A model generated the notes under the pieces. That model was given only the letters and a program-made list of their open reading frames with translations, did no database searches and had not been told where the DNA came from. A program made the position numbers and the translations under genes. Source: Spiroplasma endosymbiont of Asaphidion curtum (lineage in GTDB: Bacteria; Bacillota_I; Bacilli_A; Mycoplasmatales; Nriv7). From it: a stretch of DNA of 64,000 nt. Below, in pieces: positions 50,015 through 60,287 of the stretch. The stretch's first letter is position 1; each line of letters begins with the position of its first letter. The stretch covers positions 434,001-498,000 of the forward strand of contig NZ_OZ035001.1 in assembly GCF_964031085.1 (NCBI RefSeq). Direction: 5' to 3'.

Positions 50015-50430
50015 TAGACTTCTTGCATTACTTATTAAAATAATTACAAATTATTTGTAAATAAAAAATACTATATAGTAATTTCTAACTTTTATTAGGT
50101 TAATACTTATGGATTTTATTAAATGTGTAAATTTTGACACAACAAAAAATTATTTTATTATTTAAATTTAATTTTAAATAAATATTTTATGTTATCTATA
50201 ATTGCAAATTATAAATTGAAGCAATTAAATTAAATCTTAAACTAAATCGTTTTCTACGATTACGATATTTTTCAGTAATAATTTTAAATTTTTTAAGAAT
50301 AGCAAAAATATTTTCAATAATAATTCTCATTTTTGAAATTAATTTATTATTATGTTTTTGTTCTTTATTTAAAGGGTTTTTCTTTGTTTTTTTCTTAGGT
50401 ATTAGAACATTACTATGAATTTTTTGTATT
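50015..50430 (-). mobile_element. ISa 3' fragment
   Basis: 416 bp, 3' end and part of orfB, cut by IS30 copy i. The rest of this ISa copy is not in the expected place. Confidence 0.85.
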
Positions 50431-51512
50431 GCTGAATTATACTTGTAAGTGCAAGTAAATAAAATTGCAAAAAATCTCATATAAAAATTTCATGATGCTA
50501 AGTTTATTTTAGAAAAAACAAAGCAAGGAGTTTTTATATGGGTTACAAACATCTTGGCATATATGAAAGAATTTATATTGAGAATCAATTGAAGTTTAAA
50601 GTAAAAATTAGTGAAATAGCTAAAAATCTTAATCGAAGTATTAGTACTATTATTCGAGAAGTCAATAGAAATAAAGATAGTAATCATTATTTTTCATTAA
50701 TTGCACAAAATAAAGCAGAAAACAGAAAACAATCACATGTTTATTTTCATAAGTTTAAAAATAGAGAATTAGTAAAATATGTACAACAAAAATTACTATT
50801 AGGTTGATCGCCTGAACAAATTTATGGCAGAATTAAAAATTTTCATAAAGAATGAATTATTAGTTTTAAAACAATTTACAATTGAATTTATTCTGGATTA
50901 CTTGAAAAAGTTACTAATAAAAATTTAAGAAGAAAAGGTAAGAAACGAAAATCTCAAGAAAATCGCGGTAAATTTAATGGTAAATCAATTAAAGAACGAA
51001 ATATTAATGTTAATAATCGTATAACTGTTGGTCATTGAGAAGGTGATACTGTAGTATCATCACGAGGTAAAAGTAAATCATGTTTAATAACTTTAGTTGA
51101 AAGAACATCAAGATTTACTTTAGCAATGTTAGTTGAAAATAGAACTACTAAAGTTGTTAACGAAAACATTAGCCATTATTTATCAATTCTTCCAAATAAT
51201 CTTGTTAAGACTATAACATTTGATAGGGGTAAAGAATTTTCTAATTGACAACAACTTGAAAAAAATTTAAATGTGAAAATTTATTTTGCTAATGCGTATT
51301 CGCCTTGACAAAGAGGTACTAATGAAAATACTAATGGTTTAATTAGAGAAAAATTTCCTAAAAAATTTAATTTTTCAAATACTACTAAAAATGCAGTTCA
51401 TAAATTTATATTGTCTTTAAACCAAAGACCAAGAAAAATACTAAATTATCTTTCACCAATCGAATATTTGGTTAGAAAAATAATTTAGTTGCACTTAACT
51501 TTACAATTTGGC
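50431..51512 (+). mobile_element. IS30-family element, copy i (full length)
   Basis: 1082 bp. Its TTTGGC end faces the viral right part at 51513. Confidence 0.88.
50538..51488 (+). CDS. IS30-family transposase (copy i)
   Basis: 316 residues, open throughout, same domains as the copy at 11613-12563. Start after AAGGAGT. Confidence 0.93.
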
Positions 51513-51558
51513 ATTTTATAAAGTTAAATCATATTTTGTTTAGAAAGGGGGTGATTAT

Positions 51559-51798
51559 ATGATTGGAACTTTCTTAGCAGAAGCACCGGCAGTAGCTGTT
51601 ACTGGCGAGCAAGCGGTTACTAACTTATGAAAAGCGTTAATTGGAGCGTTTGGTCACATTTGAACCGATATTATTGGTGGTAATATGCCTAATGTTGTTA
51701 ATTTTTTTGCTACATATTGAGTTTTCTTGCTTGGTGTAATTATTGGTTTATTTTTAATTGCTTTCAAAATGTTTGAAAAATTAATGCCCGGCAGATAG
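51559..51798 (+). CDS. Plectrovirus major coat protein candidate
   Basis: 79 residues. The N-terminal half is amphipathic and alanine/glycine rich (EAPAVAVTGEQAVTNLWKAL). A single membrane span follows (WVFLLGVIIGLFLIAFKMF), then a short basic end (KLMPGR). This is the classic plan of inovirus and plectrovirus major coat subunits: inner-membrane storage, then packing around single-stranded DNA with the basic end inside. It has the strongest ribosome site in the viral operon (AAAGGGGGTGA) and is the first gene of the block, as expected for the most abundant product. Role is by analogy. Confidence 0.7.
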
Positions 51799-51826
51799 TA
51801 ATAAAAATAAAGAAAGTGTGATTTAA

Positions 51827-52819
51827 GTGACGCTATTGTTTAAAAAAATAAATTTAACATTATATGATTTTGTCGCTTTAAATCGCACTTTATTTATTAT
51901 TGCGTGATTCTATGGTGCGATTTTGCATTATTATAATCCTCAAAGTTGAAGAATGTTATTTGATATTATTTATTTATTAATTTCTTTGTATATTTTATAT
52001 ACTAAAATTTCTCATTTTTTTGCTCGTCGTAGTTTTATTAATTTCTTATTAAATTCTCCTTTAAATTTAGTAATTGGTGCTTTAGGGACTGGAAAAACCG
52101 CTTTAATGGTTTTAGCTTCTTACTTATTAAGTGGTTGAAAAACGATTTCTACTTTTCCGATTACGGATAAACAAATGCTTTCATTAGGGCATATGTCTTT
52201 ATTAGATTATAATTATCCGATATTAGAAGAAAAGCATTTGCTGTTATGAGATGAAACTAACTTATTTTTAGAAGGAACTGACTATAAAGAAAATGATAGG
52301 GTAACTCAAGGTTTACAAGAATATTTCGCTTCAGCACGGCAATTTACTCATATCGTATTAGCAAGCGGACAACGAGCCGAACATATATGAGTTAAAGTTC
52401 GTGATATTGCGAATTCAATAATTGTTGGCATTAGAAAAAAACCAGTTAGTATCTTTCGTCCTTATTTACAAGTTATTTATGGTACTTTTAAATCGGTAAG
52501 CGAATACGAACAATGACGTTTAACTCTGATTAATGCTAAAAATGATAAAAAAGGTCGCAAAATCAAGTATCGTAGTATTCCAGAATTAGACATTTATTTC
52601 TTTAAATTGAAAATTCCGATGTCAATTTTAAACCTTTACGATAATAAATATTTATCATTCTTGCGTGAATTAAGTAATCGTGCTTTGAATGATAATTATC
52701 AACATAAATTTTGAAATGATAATGTAATGGATATTGAAGCATTAGAATATTTAAAAATGGAAAAATTCAGTAAGATACTTACTAAGTTAAAAAATAATCT
52801 GAAGAAGAAAAACAAGTAA
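51827..52819 (+). CDS. Plectrovirus assembly ATPase, Zot/pI family
   Basis: 330 residues. GTG start after AGAAAGTGTG. An N-terminal membrane region (about residues 15-55) is followed by Walker A GALGTGKT (about 84-91), Walker B HLLLWDE (about 136-142) and QEYFASARQFTHIVLASGQR, the Zot-family sensor block. It powers extrusion of virions through the membrane in filamentous viruses. TGA tryptophans are frequent. Two further conserved-looking stretches are FRPYLQVIYGTFKSV and IPELDIYFFKL. Clear family assignment, and the key marker that this locus is a plectrovirus. Confidence 0.88.
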
Positions 52820-52832
52820 AGGAGTTTAAAAA

Positions 52833-53159
52833 ATGGAAAACTTAGAAAAAATGGCTAGTTTGATTGGCGATATGTTTTATAAAGTTTTTGATTTAATTTG
52901 AACTTTAACCATTCCCGGAACAGATATTCGTATTATTATTTTTTCGCTAATTATGCTTGTGATAAATCTCGTAATTGGTGGCATTTTAGGTATTCATATT
53001 GAACGACCAAAAGTTGGTTTTCGTAAAAAATATCGAAAATCAGTTGCTAATTGAGGAGCTAAGAAAAAATCATCTAGTGGTTCAATTAAGAAATTCAGTG
53101 GTAATAGTCCTAAAAATAGACCGTGAGTTAATCAACATGGACGGCAAATAAAAAGGTAG
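52833..53159 (+). CDS. Plectrovirus membrane protein with basic tail
   Basis: 108 residues. One or two hydrophobic segments (about 30-55, IRIIIFSLIMLVINLVIGG), then a lysine/arginine/serine-rich tail (FRKKYRKS, AKKKSSSGSIKKFSG). The ribosome site is AAAGGAG. It lies 13 bases after the ATPase gene. The basic tail could contact DNA or phospholipid during assembly. Not recognised beyond viral context. Confidence 0.6.
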
Positions 53160-53168
53160 GTTTAGAAA

Positions 53169-53423
53169 ATGTTTAAATTAATAATTTTATTTATTCTTGT
53201 TTCTGTTTTTTCTATTTTTGCTTTAGGTGATTTTTTAGGTTTATGAGCCTATGTGCGTGAGGGTTTAGAATATTTTAATAAAGTTTTATCAAAAAATATT
53301 AAAATTTTAGATTTGTTTAAACCAATGATAAGGTTATTTTCCCAACATCCGATTTTCCAAATTTTAGGAACGATTTGTATTTTATCAACAATATATTTAA
53401 TTTTAAGAGGACCTACTGAATAA
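53169..53423 (+). CDS. Plectrovirus small membrane protein, 84 residues
   Basis: N-terminal hydrophobic segment (LIILFILVSVFSIFALGDFL), an amphipathic middle (YVREGLEYFNKVLSKNIK), and a second span near the end (IFQILGTICILSTIYLIL). Ten bases after the previous gene. Probable minor coat or membrane assembly protein; function unknown. Confidence 0.6.
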
Positions 53424-53449
53424 AAAAATACTTTGAAAGGAGTTAAAAA

Positions 53450-53833
53450 ATGAAAAAGTTAAATAAAATATTAAGTATTAAATGATTTAAAAGCGTTTTA
53501 AGTTTTATACATTTTTTTATCATACTTCATAGTGTTATTACTATAATTTGAGTATTTTTAACAAAAATTCGAACTAACACAGATGAGTTTTTTAAAGATT
53601 TTATATTGTTTGATTTCCAAAATGTAGTTTTTAAGGTGTATTTTTGATTATTAATCGTTTATTTGTTAATAACTGGTATTAAATTAATTATTAGGGGTTA
53701 TTACTTTAATAAAGTTTTTAGAAAGCACCAAATGCAAGTTGTTAATTGTGAGTGTCCACAACATAATCAATATAAATTTTCTGATGCTTTTAAAGCGATA
53801 AAAAAGAGTTTTAAGGCGTGATGAGATGCATAA
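53450..53833 (+). CDS. Plectrovirus two-span membrane protein, 127 residues
   Basis: Spans at about 15-37 and 63-85; between them TNTDEFFKDFILFDFQNVVF. The C-terminal tail is cysteine-containing (NCECPQHNQ) and basic. The ribosome site is AAAGGAG. It overlaps the adsorption gene by eight bases. It corresponds in position and layout to the truncated protein at 26802-27135 of the second virus. This pairing with the adsorption protein suggests that the two work together, as pVI-type and pIII-type proteins do in other filamentous viruses. Confidence 0.6.
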
Positions 53834-55691
53834 GATTATTTCTTGATTTATTATAATGTTTATTGGTTTGGTGCCATTAGGGGCTTTCTTTGATACAAAA
53901 CAACCACCAAAACCTAATATGGAACAATTCTTTATAAAACGAGAAAAACGAGCCACAAACCCTAGTCAATGTGGTAATAGTTGTAAATTAGAGTTTTTTA
54001 ATATTTATAATAGTTTTTTAATTCCTAGCAAAATTGGCGGTGGGGCTAAAATTAAATTTCAAGATAACATCGATTTACCGCTTGAAATTAAAAAAACTCG
54101 CATTTTTAGTTTATCTCTTGGTAATAAAAATAAAGATTGAATTAATTTTTATAAAAATAATGGTGTTAAAAAAACTTACGATGATTTTAGTTATTTAGAT
54201 TTAGATTTTGGTTATGAGATTTCTGAGATAATTAATGTTAAGATAACATTTACTAAATCAATAGGATTATCTTATAGTATAACTTCATTCTATGCCGAAA
54301 TGCCTCTTTTACCCGAAAAAGAAGCAGAGCAACCATTACCTACTGAGATAACCAAAAATGATGGTGAATATCAATATACTCAATTTCAAGATAAGTTAGA
54401 CTATTTAATGATACAACGCCGAGATTTTGATAAATTTAATTATAGTTATTTATATTGAGTCCCAATTTTTAATTTTTTTGACGATAATTTTAAATATATG
54501 AGTGAGATTTCAATTAAATTAAATGGTTTTAAACAAAATAGTAAATTTAATTTAAGTCGCAAAAATTCATATCCTAAACCTGATATGATGGAAAAAGTTA
54601 TTTTTAGAGAACTTTCTTTTTCTAGTTTTGGTGATGTTATTACTATAAAAACGGAGCATGGTAGCATTGTGGGTAATAATGAGTTTTTAGAAAATGGTAA
54701 ATCGCTTTGAAAATCTGGCTCGCAAACAAGTTTTGGAGAAGATTTTATTAATACTTTTTTTGGACAAATCAATTATTATGGTAATACTTTCCATTTTTTA
54801 CGCTATGATAACAAATTAAAGACTGATTTTAAAGATTTTATGCTACATTATCAAAAAGATTTAACTATTAATTTTATTAATGGGTTATTTAATAAACTTT
54901 ATAAAGTTTTAGGTGAATTTTTTGTACAATTCTTTTATGCCAGTTTTGATATGGATGCCTCTACTTATGTAGAATTAGATTACAAAGGAATGCAACAAAT
55001 TCCTAAAAATGCTCTACAAATCGGGTTTTTCTATCGTTCCTTGATTACTTTTTATCCTAAACAATATTTAATTAACTTTGGTTCAACAGTAGAAAATAGT
55101 AAGAATGTGATTTTTCGTTCCTATTTTTTTGTTAAAGATAAACAAATTGCCAATGGTTTTAACACCGGTAAAAATTCTTATCAAATAGATTTTAATGTTT
55201 TAAAAGCATATGACAACCAATTATGGAATGTCACTAGTAATAAATTGCATTTTCACAATGCCAAAGTTGATGTGATGTATGGAATTAATATTTTTACGCT
55301 AACTTTCCCGCTATATAGAAAGCAAAATGAAAGTACTGAATATCATTATTCTTTATACGATTTTAATATTTTGAATTCAACAGCTTTTATTGGTGGCGGA
55401 ATAAGCGGAAATATAGATGACTTAATTCCGACGCCTAACTGTTCTTATTGAGGTTTATTTAGTGCCATATCTTGTGGTATTCAGCATGCTTCTGTTAGTG
55501 TGTTGAATTGATTACTTGGTCTTTCGGGGATTAATCTTTTAATTCGCCCTATTGCTGACATTGCCAAAACGACAATTAATTTTACGAAAACAGCATTTCC
55601 GGTGTTTGAAGTTATTCCAGCATTTAAGATGTTATTCGAATTTGTAGTGCCATTAGCAATTTTACTAATGCTATTAAAAAAGTTTTCTTAA
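53826..55691 (+). CDS. Plectrovirus large adsorption-type protein (SpV1 ORF1-like)
   Basis: 621 residues. Signal segment HKIISWFIIMFIGLVPLGAF, then REKR near residue 38. Residues 55-160 form a discrete module repeated in the next gene. Residues 161-185 are a proline/glutamate-rich linker (PEKEAEQPLPTE). From about 190 on it is homologous to the protein at 27401 (LDYLMIQRRDFDKFNYSYLY, IGFFYRSLITFYPKQYLINF, MYGINIFTLTFPLY). The last residues are a membrane anchor (FEFVVPLAILLMLLKKFS). Exported, anchored, with a variable front and conserved rest: the plan of a receptor-binding minor coat protein. Starts in the end of the preceding gene. Confidence 0.78.
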
Positions 55692-55694
55692 ATA

Positions 55695-55722
55695 TTTCCA
55701 ATATTTTTATATAAAATATAAT
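55695..55722 (+). promoter_or_regulatory. Putative promoter of the viral lipoprotein gene
   Basis: TTTCCA, 16-bp spacer, perfect TATAAT (55717-55722), then AAAGGAGG and the start at 55748. It would let the lipoprotein be made independently of the virion operon. Confidence 0.5.
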
Positions 55723-55747
55723 TCCTTTGAAAGGAGGATTTTTATTT

Positions 55748-56167
55748 ATGTGAAAATTTTTATCAGCTTTAAATTTAGTATGTGTAGTGTTTATTTCTGG
55801 ATGTAGTAAAAATAACAGCGATTTAAAAAAATATGATTTAGAGTTTTCTAATATTTATAATAGTTTTTTAATTCCTAGCAAAATTGGCGGTGGGGCTAAA
55901 ATTAAATTTCAAGATAACATCGATTTACCGCTTGAAATTAAAAAAACTCGCATTTTTAGTTTATCTCTTGGTAATAAAAATAAAGATTGAATTAATTTTT
56001 ATAAAAATAATGGTGTTAAAAAAACTTACGATGATTTTAGTTATTTAGATTCAGATTTTGGTTATGAGATTTCTGAGATAATTAATGTTAAGATAACATT
56101 TACTAAATCAATAAGATTATCTTATAATATAATTTCCTTTTCTGCTGAAATGCCTAATAAAAATTAG
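55748..56167 (+). CDS. Viral lipoprotein displaying the adsorption-protein module (candidate superinfection exclusion)
   Basis: 139 residues. MWKFLSALNLVCVVFISGC is a lipoprotein signal with lipobox cysteine at residue 19. After an 11-residue linker, residues 31-136 repeat residues 55-160 of the protein at 53826 with six differences by my reading, and the gene ends three residues later. The virion part (conserved body and anchor) is absent. The first codons are unrelated to the adsorption protein. It has its own promoter and terminator. It should be lipid-anchored outside the cell by LspA processing. Inferred job: occupy the receptor and block related virus. A decoy or immune-variant role is the alternative. 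Confidence 0.78.
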
Positions 56168-56186
56168 TAATTTAATAAATATTCTT

Positions 56187-56214
56187 GAAAATCGTATTAA
56201 AAAATACGATTTTC
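56187..56214 (+). terminator. Terminator of the lipoprotein gene
   Basis: 12-bp perfect stem GAAAATCGTATT with its complement, loop AAAA. Confidence 0.8.
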
Positions 56215-56236
56215 TTAATTTAAGGAGTTTAAAAAA

Positions 56237-57337
56237 ATGAAATATATTATTTCCCAAGCCGATTTAGCAGATTTAAAAGCAAAAGCACAAAGTTGATTAA
56301 GTTCTAATTGTCGTAATCCTTATTACTATAAAACTAAAAAACGCATTACTGCCTATTTAAATTTATGTACTTATTTTTATATTGAAGAAACAACTTTAAC
56401 AAAACTTATTAAAAAATATTTTAAGAATGCAACGAAAACCTTTTATCGCTGGGCGGAAAAAATTATGACCGCTTATTATTCTGATAATTTAGATTTGTTA
56501 TTGTTTAAAACTACAAAACCACAAAATCTTAATTATCAATATAGTTTAAATTCTCGTGAAAAAGTATGTGATTTATATTTTGATTACAAAAATCTTCAAG
56601 CCGGCGGAATATGGTCTTTATTTAATAATTTAAAAATCGGTTTTCACGGTGTCAAAAATTCAGAAGTTCCGAAAAACATCAAAACTTTTTATCGCTGAAT
56701 TAAATCTGACCCTCGTTGAAAAGAATTAAAACAACAAATCAAACAAACGAAACGCCATTTTAAGCGTTATGAAGTCTCCGAAATTGGTCTTTTACAAATG
56801 GATGCCAAAATTATTACCACATCAAATTTTCCGGTTGATAAAAAATATTACATTTATGATTTCATTGACGAAATGACACGCATAGTATTTGGTTATGTTT
56901 ATGATAGTTTAGGAACTAACAATGCTATTAATGCTGTACAAAGAGCAATGAAAGATTTCGGCGAACTTGGTATAACCATTAAACGCCTTCGTACTGACAA
57001 TGCTCCTGAATTTATTACTACTAATTGAAGCAATAAAAAAGCATATAAAGTAAAAGAAAGGCCTTTTACAACCTTTCTTTCTAGGAGCGGAATTGTTCAC
57101 GAAACGACACCAATTCGTTCGCCTCAATCTAATGGGAAGATTGAACGATTCCATCAGCATTATAACAAATTATTTTATTCTAAGGATAAAAAATTAAATC
57201 AAAACGAACTTCAACATTATTTAAACAAATATTATTACTTTTATAACTTTGAACGCCCTCATTCATCATTAAACACTAAAACTCCTTTTCAAACATTACA
57301 AATATTTATAAAAAATAATTTACGAAAATTTACATAA
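56237..57337 (+). CDS. Plectrovirus DDE integrase/transposase
   Basis: 366 residues with an rve (retroviral integrase-type) core: LLQMDAKI (first D, about 189), KRLRTDNAPEFI (second D, about 254), QSNGKIERFHQHYN (E, about 302), and a typical FERPHSSLNTKTPFQTL end. The gap between second D and E is about 48, longer than the usual 35, because of a basic insert (KAYKVKERPF). The N-terminal 130 residues are a putative DNA-binding part with TLTKLIKKYFKNATKTFYRW. The ribosome site is AAGGAG. Not close to the IS30 transposase in this window. It would integrate viral DNA into the chromosome. Plectroviruses are known to encode such transposases. Confidence 0.85.
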
Positions 57338-57410
57338 TCATAATCACTTGCTAATTATTTTTAATGTGCTTAAGTAATTTTCTAGTTATATTATTTCTTT
57401 CATAAAAAAT

Positions 57411-57434
57411 GGAAATAATAAAAGTATTATTTCC
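57411..57434 (+). terminator. Terminator after the integrase gene
   Basis: Ten-base perfect stem GGAAATAATA/TATTATTTCC with loop AAAG, AT-rich flanks. Confidence 0.7.
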
Positions 57435-57455
57435 ACAAAAAAATTAATTATAAAA

Positions 57456-57603
57456 TTTAATTTTTCAAACACTACTAAAAATGCAGTTCATAAATTTATA
57501 TTGTCTTTAAACCAAAGACCAAGAAAAATACTAAATTATCTTTCTCCAATCGAATATTTGGTTAGAAAAAATAATTTAGTTACACTTAACTTTACAATTT
57601 GGC
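57456..57603 (+). mobile_element. Old IS30 end fragment
   Basis: C-terminal 40 codons and the TTTGGC end of IS30, with more substitutions than any other copy (for example TCTCCAATCG). It marks the point between the viral genes and the toxin gene. Confidence 0.75.
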
Positions 57604-57743
57604 AAATTTTAAAAGATTTATTTTTTCTTATTCATAGACAAACTAAAATTAACTTTAATTGTACACGGATTTCTAAATCAACAACTGTTGGTAGTAAAAA
57701 GCTGTACTTAATTATCATTGAACCAGAGTTTTGTTACAATTAA
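57604..57743 (+). other. Unidentified remnant between IS30 fragment and toxin gene
   Basis: Open in one frame: ILKDLFFLIHRQTKINFNCT, then STTVGSKKLYLIIIEPEF, to a stop at 57743. It lies downstream of the toxin stop on the other strand. No start codon of its own. It may be the end of a lost gene. Not recognised. Confidence 0.25.
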
Positions 57744-57789
57744 AGTGCTTGCTATCAAAAGGCTTAATAGTTTTTGCATACTTTATTGT

Positions 57790-59226
57790 TTAACATTTAA
57801 CATTAAATTTTTTTTGATACGGTTTAGGTAATGAACATGCATTTCACTGTCATAAATCATTAAGATCAATTTCTTCGTGGCCTCAACCTTGTAAATTTAA
57901 ATGATATACTTTTGAACCATTTCTTTTTTCAATATAGGCACTACCATTATTATCTAATACAATATCAGTTATTTTAAAATCTAAACCATCAAATTTTTTA
58001 ATATTAATTTCATTTCCTCTTTTAAAATAAAGATATACACCTCTTGTAGTTCCAATATAAATATCTCCTGCTTGTAATGAACCTCCTTTTGTATTTTTAT
58101 CTAATATTTTAACTACAGTTATTTTTCTATCTTCTAAATTATAACCTTCTTTATAATCTTTAATCGCATCACAATATTGATTTTTTATATCATTATCTAT
58201 ATTTCTTGCCCTTCTTCTATTACAATTTAAGGCTGGTCTAATAACTAATCCAAGAATTACTCTAACAGTACTATTTAAAAGATGCTGGGAAATTGCATCG
58301 CTTGGTAATATTGAAAATAAACTATAAAGTTGTTGATTAATACTCTGGGTGGTAATGCCAAATCTTGTCTGAATATTATTAATTTCATCAATAATATTAT
58401 TACTTACACTTTGTCAATTAGTTACAGTACTATGAATATTAATTTGATTAATGTATGATTCGGGGTCCCAATATATAGGTTGATTATTAGTAATAATATT
58501 AGTAATAATTAAATTATAAATTGATCTAAATCTTAAAGCCTCCGCTGTTACTAAAATAATTCTAAATAACGCAGCTTTTAATAACTTAATTTTATTTTCT
58601 GGATTATTTGGAGAGAGTCTTCCTTGTCCATAATTATCTAAAACACGAAAAGAATCTAAAATATTTTCTCAAGTAATTTGTGGATTAGAGCTTGGAAGAA
58701 GATTGTTATAGTTGCCATTAAATTGTAAATTCGAAGAAGTTTGACCATCAATACTTGTTATTGTAGAATCTGAAAAATAATAAAAAGTTGTACCATAACT
58801 AAATCCCTGTAAATATAAATTATCAGCACTAAAAAGTAAATTAATTGTAGTTTCATCATCAATAAAGACAGAAATTATAAAATTAGGTGCATTATGATTT
58901 ATTTCAAATATTGAATTATCATTATTTGAATTAGTTTCAAAAATACTATTTAAAATATTTTGTTTTATTAGCTCATTTATAATTTTATTAAAACTATTTT
59001 TATAATTGTTTTTATCTCAATTTAAAATTAATTTTTCTCTAATTTTATATGGCCCATTATTTCTTTTATTTCTTTTTAAAATTCCTAAATTATTTGTTTC
59101 TAAAGAATTAATTTCATTATTTATTAATTTTGTTTCTTGTTTTTGATAAGGGGCTGTGGCAACGACCATTGGCATTGTTGCACTACTAATTGTTAGTAAA
59201 CTTAATAAACTTAGTAATTTTTTCAT
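57790..59226 (-). CDS. Secreted ribosome-inactivating protein (RIP) toxin
   Basis: 478 residues. Signal peptide MKKLLSLLSLLTISSATMPM, then RNKR near residue 55. N-glycosidase domain about 60-330: tyrosines in DNLYLQGF (Y138) and TTFYYFSD (Y149/Y150), catalytic pair in VTAEALRF (E229, R232, compare EAARF of ricin A), and VTNWQSVSNN (W271). RIPs remove one adenine from the sarcin-ricin loop of eukaryotic 28S rRNA; in S. poulsonii such toxins act against insect enemies and host cells. Residues 380-455 form an extra domain with IYIGTTRGVYLY and GSKVYHLNL, propeller-like and similar to the remnant at 32059. All key residues are present; no frame damage. Lies inside the viral direct repeats. Confidence 0.88.
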
Positions 59227-59425
59227 ATTAATTAAATCCCTTTCGTGAATTTTTAGTAATTAATAATAAAATTTATTTAACAATCAACAGCCTTTCTCCA
59301 AAAAATTAATCTGCAATCTCTTTACCTTGGAATTTAATTATAAACTATTTTTAAAATTTTCTTAGAATTTGTCGTTATTTATAAAAATTTAAATAAAAAA
59401 TAAATTCACCTTTTTTAAAAACTTC

Positions 59426-59454
59426 TTGTACTTGTCATAAGTCTGTGGTATACT
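59426..59454 (+). promoter_or_regulatory. Outward promoter at the right viral border
   Basis: TTGTAC, 17-bp spacer, TATACT, pointing right into the ISa remnant and away from the toxin gene. No intact gene follows directly. The toxin leader (59227-59425) otherwise shows only AT-rich sequence with AAAGGGA before the toxin start. Confidence 0.5.
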
Positions 59455-59457
59455 ACA

Positions 59458-59472
59458 TACTTGTGTTTTAAT
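59458..59472. repeat. 15-bp direct repeat, right viral border
   Basis: TACTTGTGTTTTAAT, identical to 12691-12705. At the left it is the last piece of ISa before viral sequence, at the right the first piece of ISa after it. Confidence 0.7.
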
Positions 59473-59990
59473 AGTGTGTTTTTTCTTTTTTCCTGAATAA
59501 GATTGTTTTTGTCTTTTTTTGGACGTTGAATGGGTGTTTCTGTAGCATCAATAATAATTGTTTTATCATTAAAATAATCATTTATTAATGCTTTTTTACC
59601 AGCAAGTTGTTGAAAATCAGGATGTTTGATTAAAATATCTTCAATTCACTTGATATTTCGATAACAACTAGCTTCACTAATATCAAAACTTTTACCAAGA
59701 TGAAAATAAGTACGATATTCTCGTCAATATGATAAAGTCATCAATAATCTATTTTCTAATGATAATTTATTATTTTTACCACCTCTTTTAAACTTTTTTA
59801 ACTCAGCTTCTTTTAAAATATTTAACATTTTATTAAAAGTACTTTGCTTTATTCCAGTTAATCGTAATAATTCTTTATCATTAATAAAATTAAATTTATC
59901 AAATTTCATAATCTTAAATTCCTTATAATTTCTATTTTAAATATATTTTATAGGAATTTTGTTTAATAAATAAGTAATGCAAGAAGTCTA
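59458..59990 (-). mobile_element. ISa copy, right remnant
   Basis: 5' half of ISa including orfA (start 59909) to the complete terminus. Continues the ISa left remnant at 11543/12671-12705; its outer flank is the ssb tail. Confidence 0.8.
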
Positions 59991-60134
59991 TTAAACAAAC
60001 AAGAAAATTTACATGATAATTCGGAATTAGCAAATATATTAAATTCTGTGGTTGTTAAATTTAAACAAAAATATAACATTGAGGATTGTGAAACTTTTGT
60101 TGGAAATCTAGACGATGAATTCACTTCATTGTAG
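59991..60134 (+). pseudogene. Detached C-terminal tail of ssb
   Basis: 47 codons without a start: LNKQENLHDNSELANIL, then FKQKYNIEDCETFVGNLDDEF. Joined to codon 109 of the gene at 11216 it stays in frame and supplies a flexible, acidic tail such as SSB proteins have. Alternatively an unrelated remnant; the shared ISa copy on both sides favours the ssb reading. Confidence 0.55.
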
Positions 60135-60172
60135 TTGTTAAAAACAAAATTTTATAACTAAGAAATCATAGT

Positions 60173-60201
60173 AGCTAAGGTAATTTGAAATTACCTTAGC
60201 T
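60173..60201 (+). terminator. Terminator after the ssb tail
   Basis: Stem AGCTAAGGTAATT with its complement, followed by TTTTTAC. Confidence 0.8.
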
Positions 60202-60287
60202 TTTTACTTTTTATTAAGCGTAATAGTTTGTTATTAGATTTTATGTTAAAATTAAAAACAGAATAGAAATTATCGCGAGGTGAAACA

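Larger units (their letters stand above)
51513..59457 (+). mobile_element. Plectrovirus (SpV1-like) segment, right part, with toxin gene
   Basis: Carries coat, Zot-like ATPase, three small membrane proteins, adsorption protein, lipoprotein and DDE integrase on the plus strand, then a toxin gene on the minus strand. It ends at the 15-bp repeat shared with 12691. Left plus right parts total about 9.7 kb; without the toxin region the total is about 7.9 kb, the size range of SpV1-type genomes. Confidence 0.75.

Noticed and set aside
59017..59226. Short 69-residue secreted peptide
   Set aside because: It is only the first part of the RIP gene; the apparent end is a TGA tryptophan codon.
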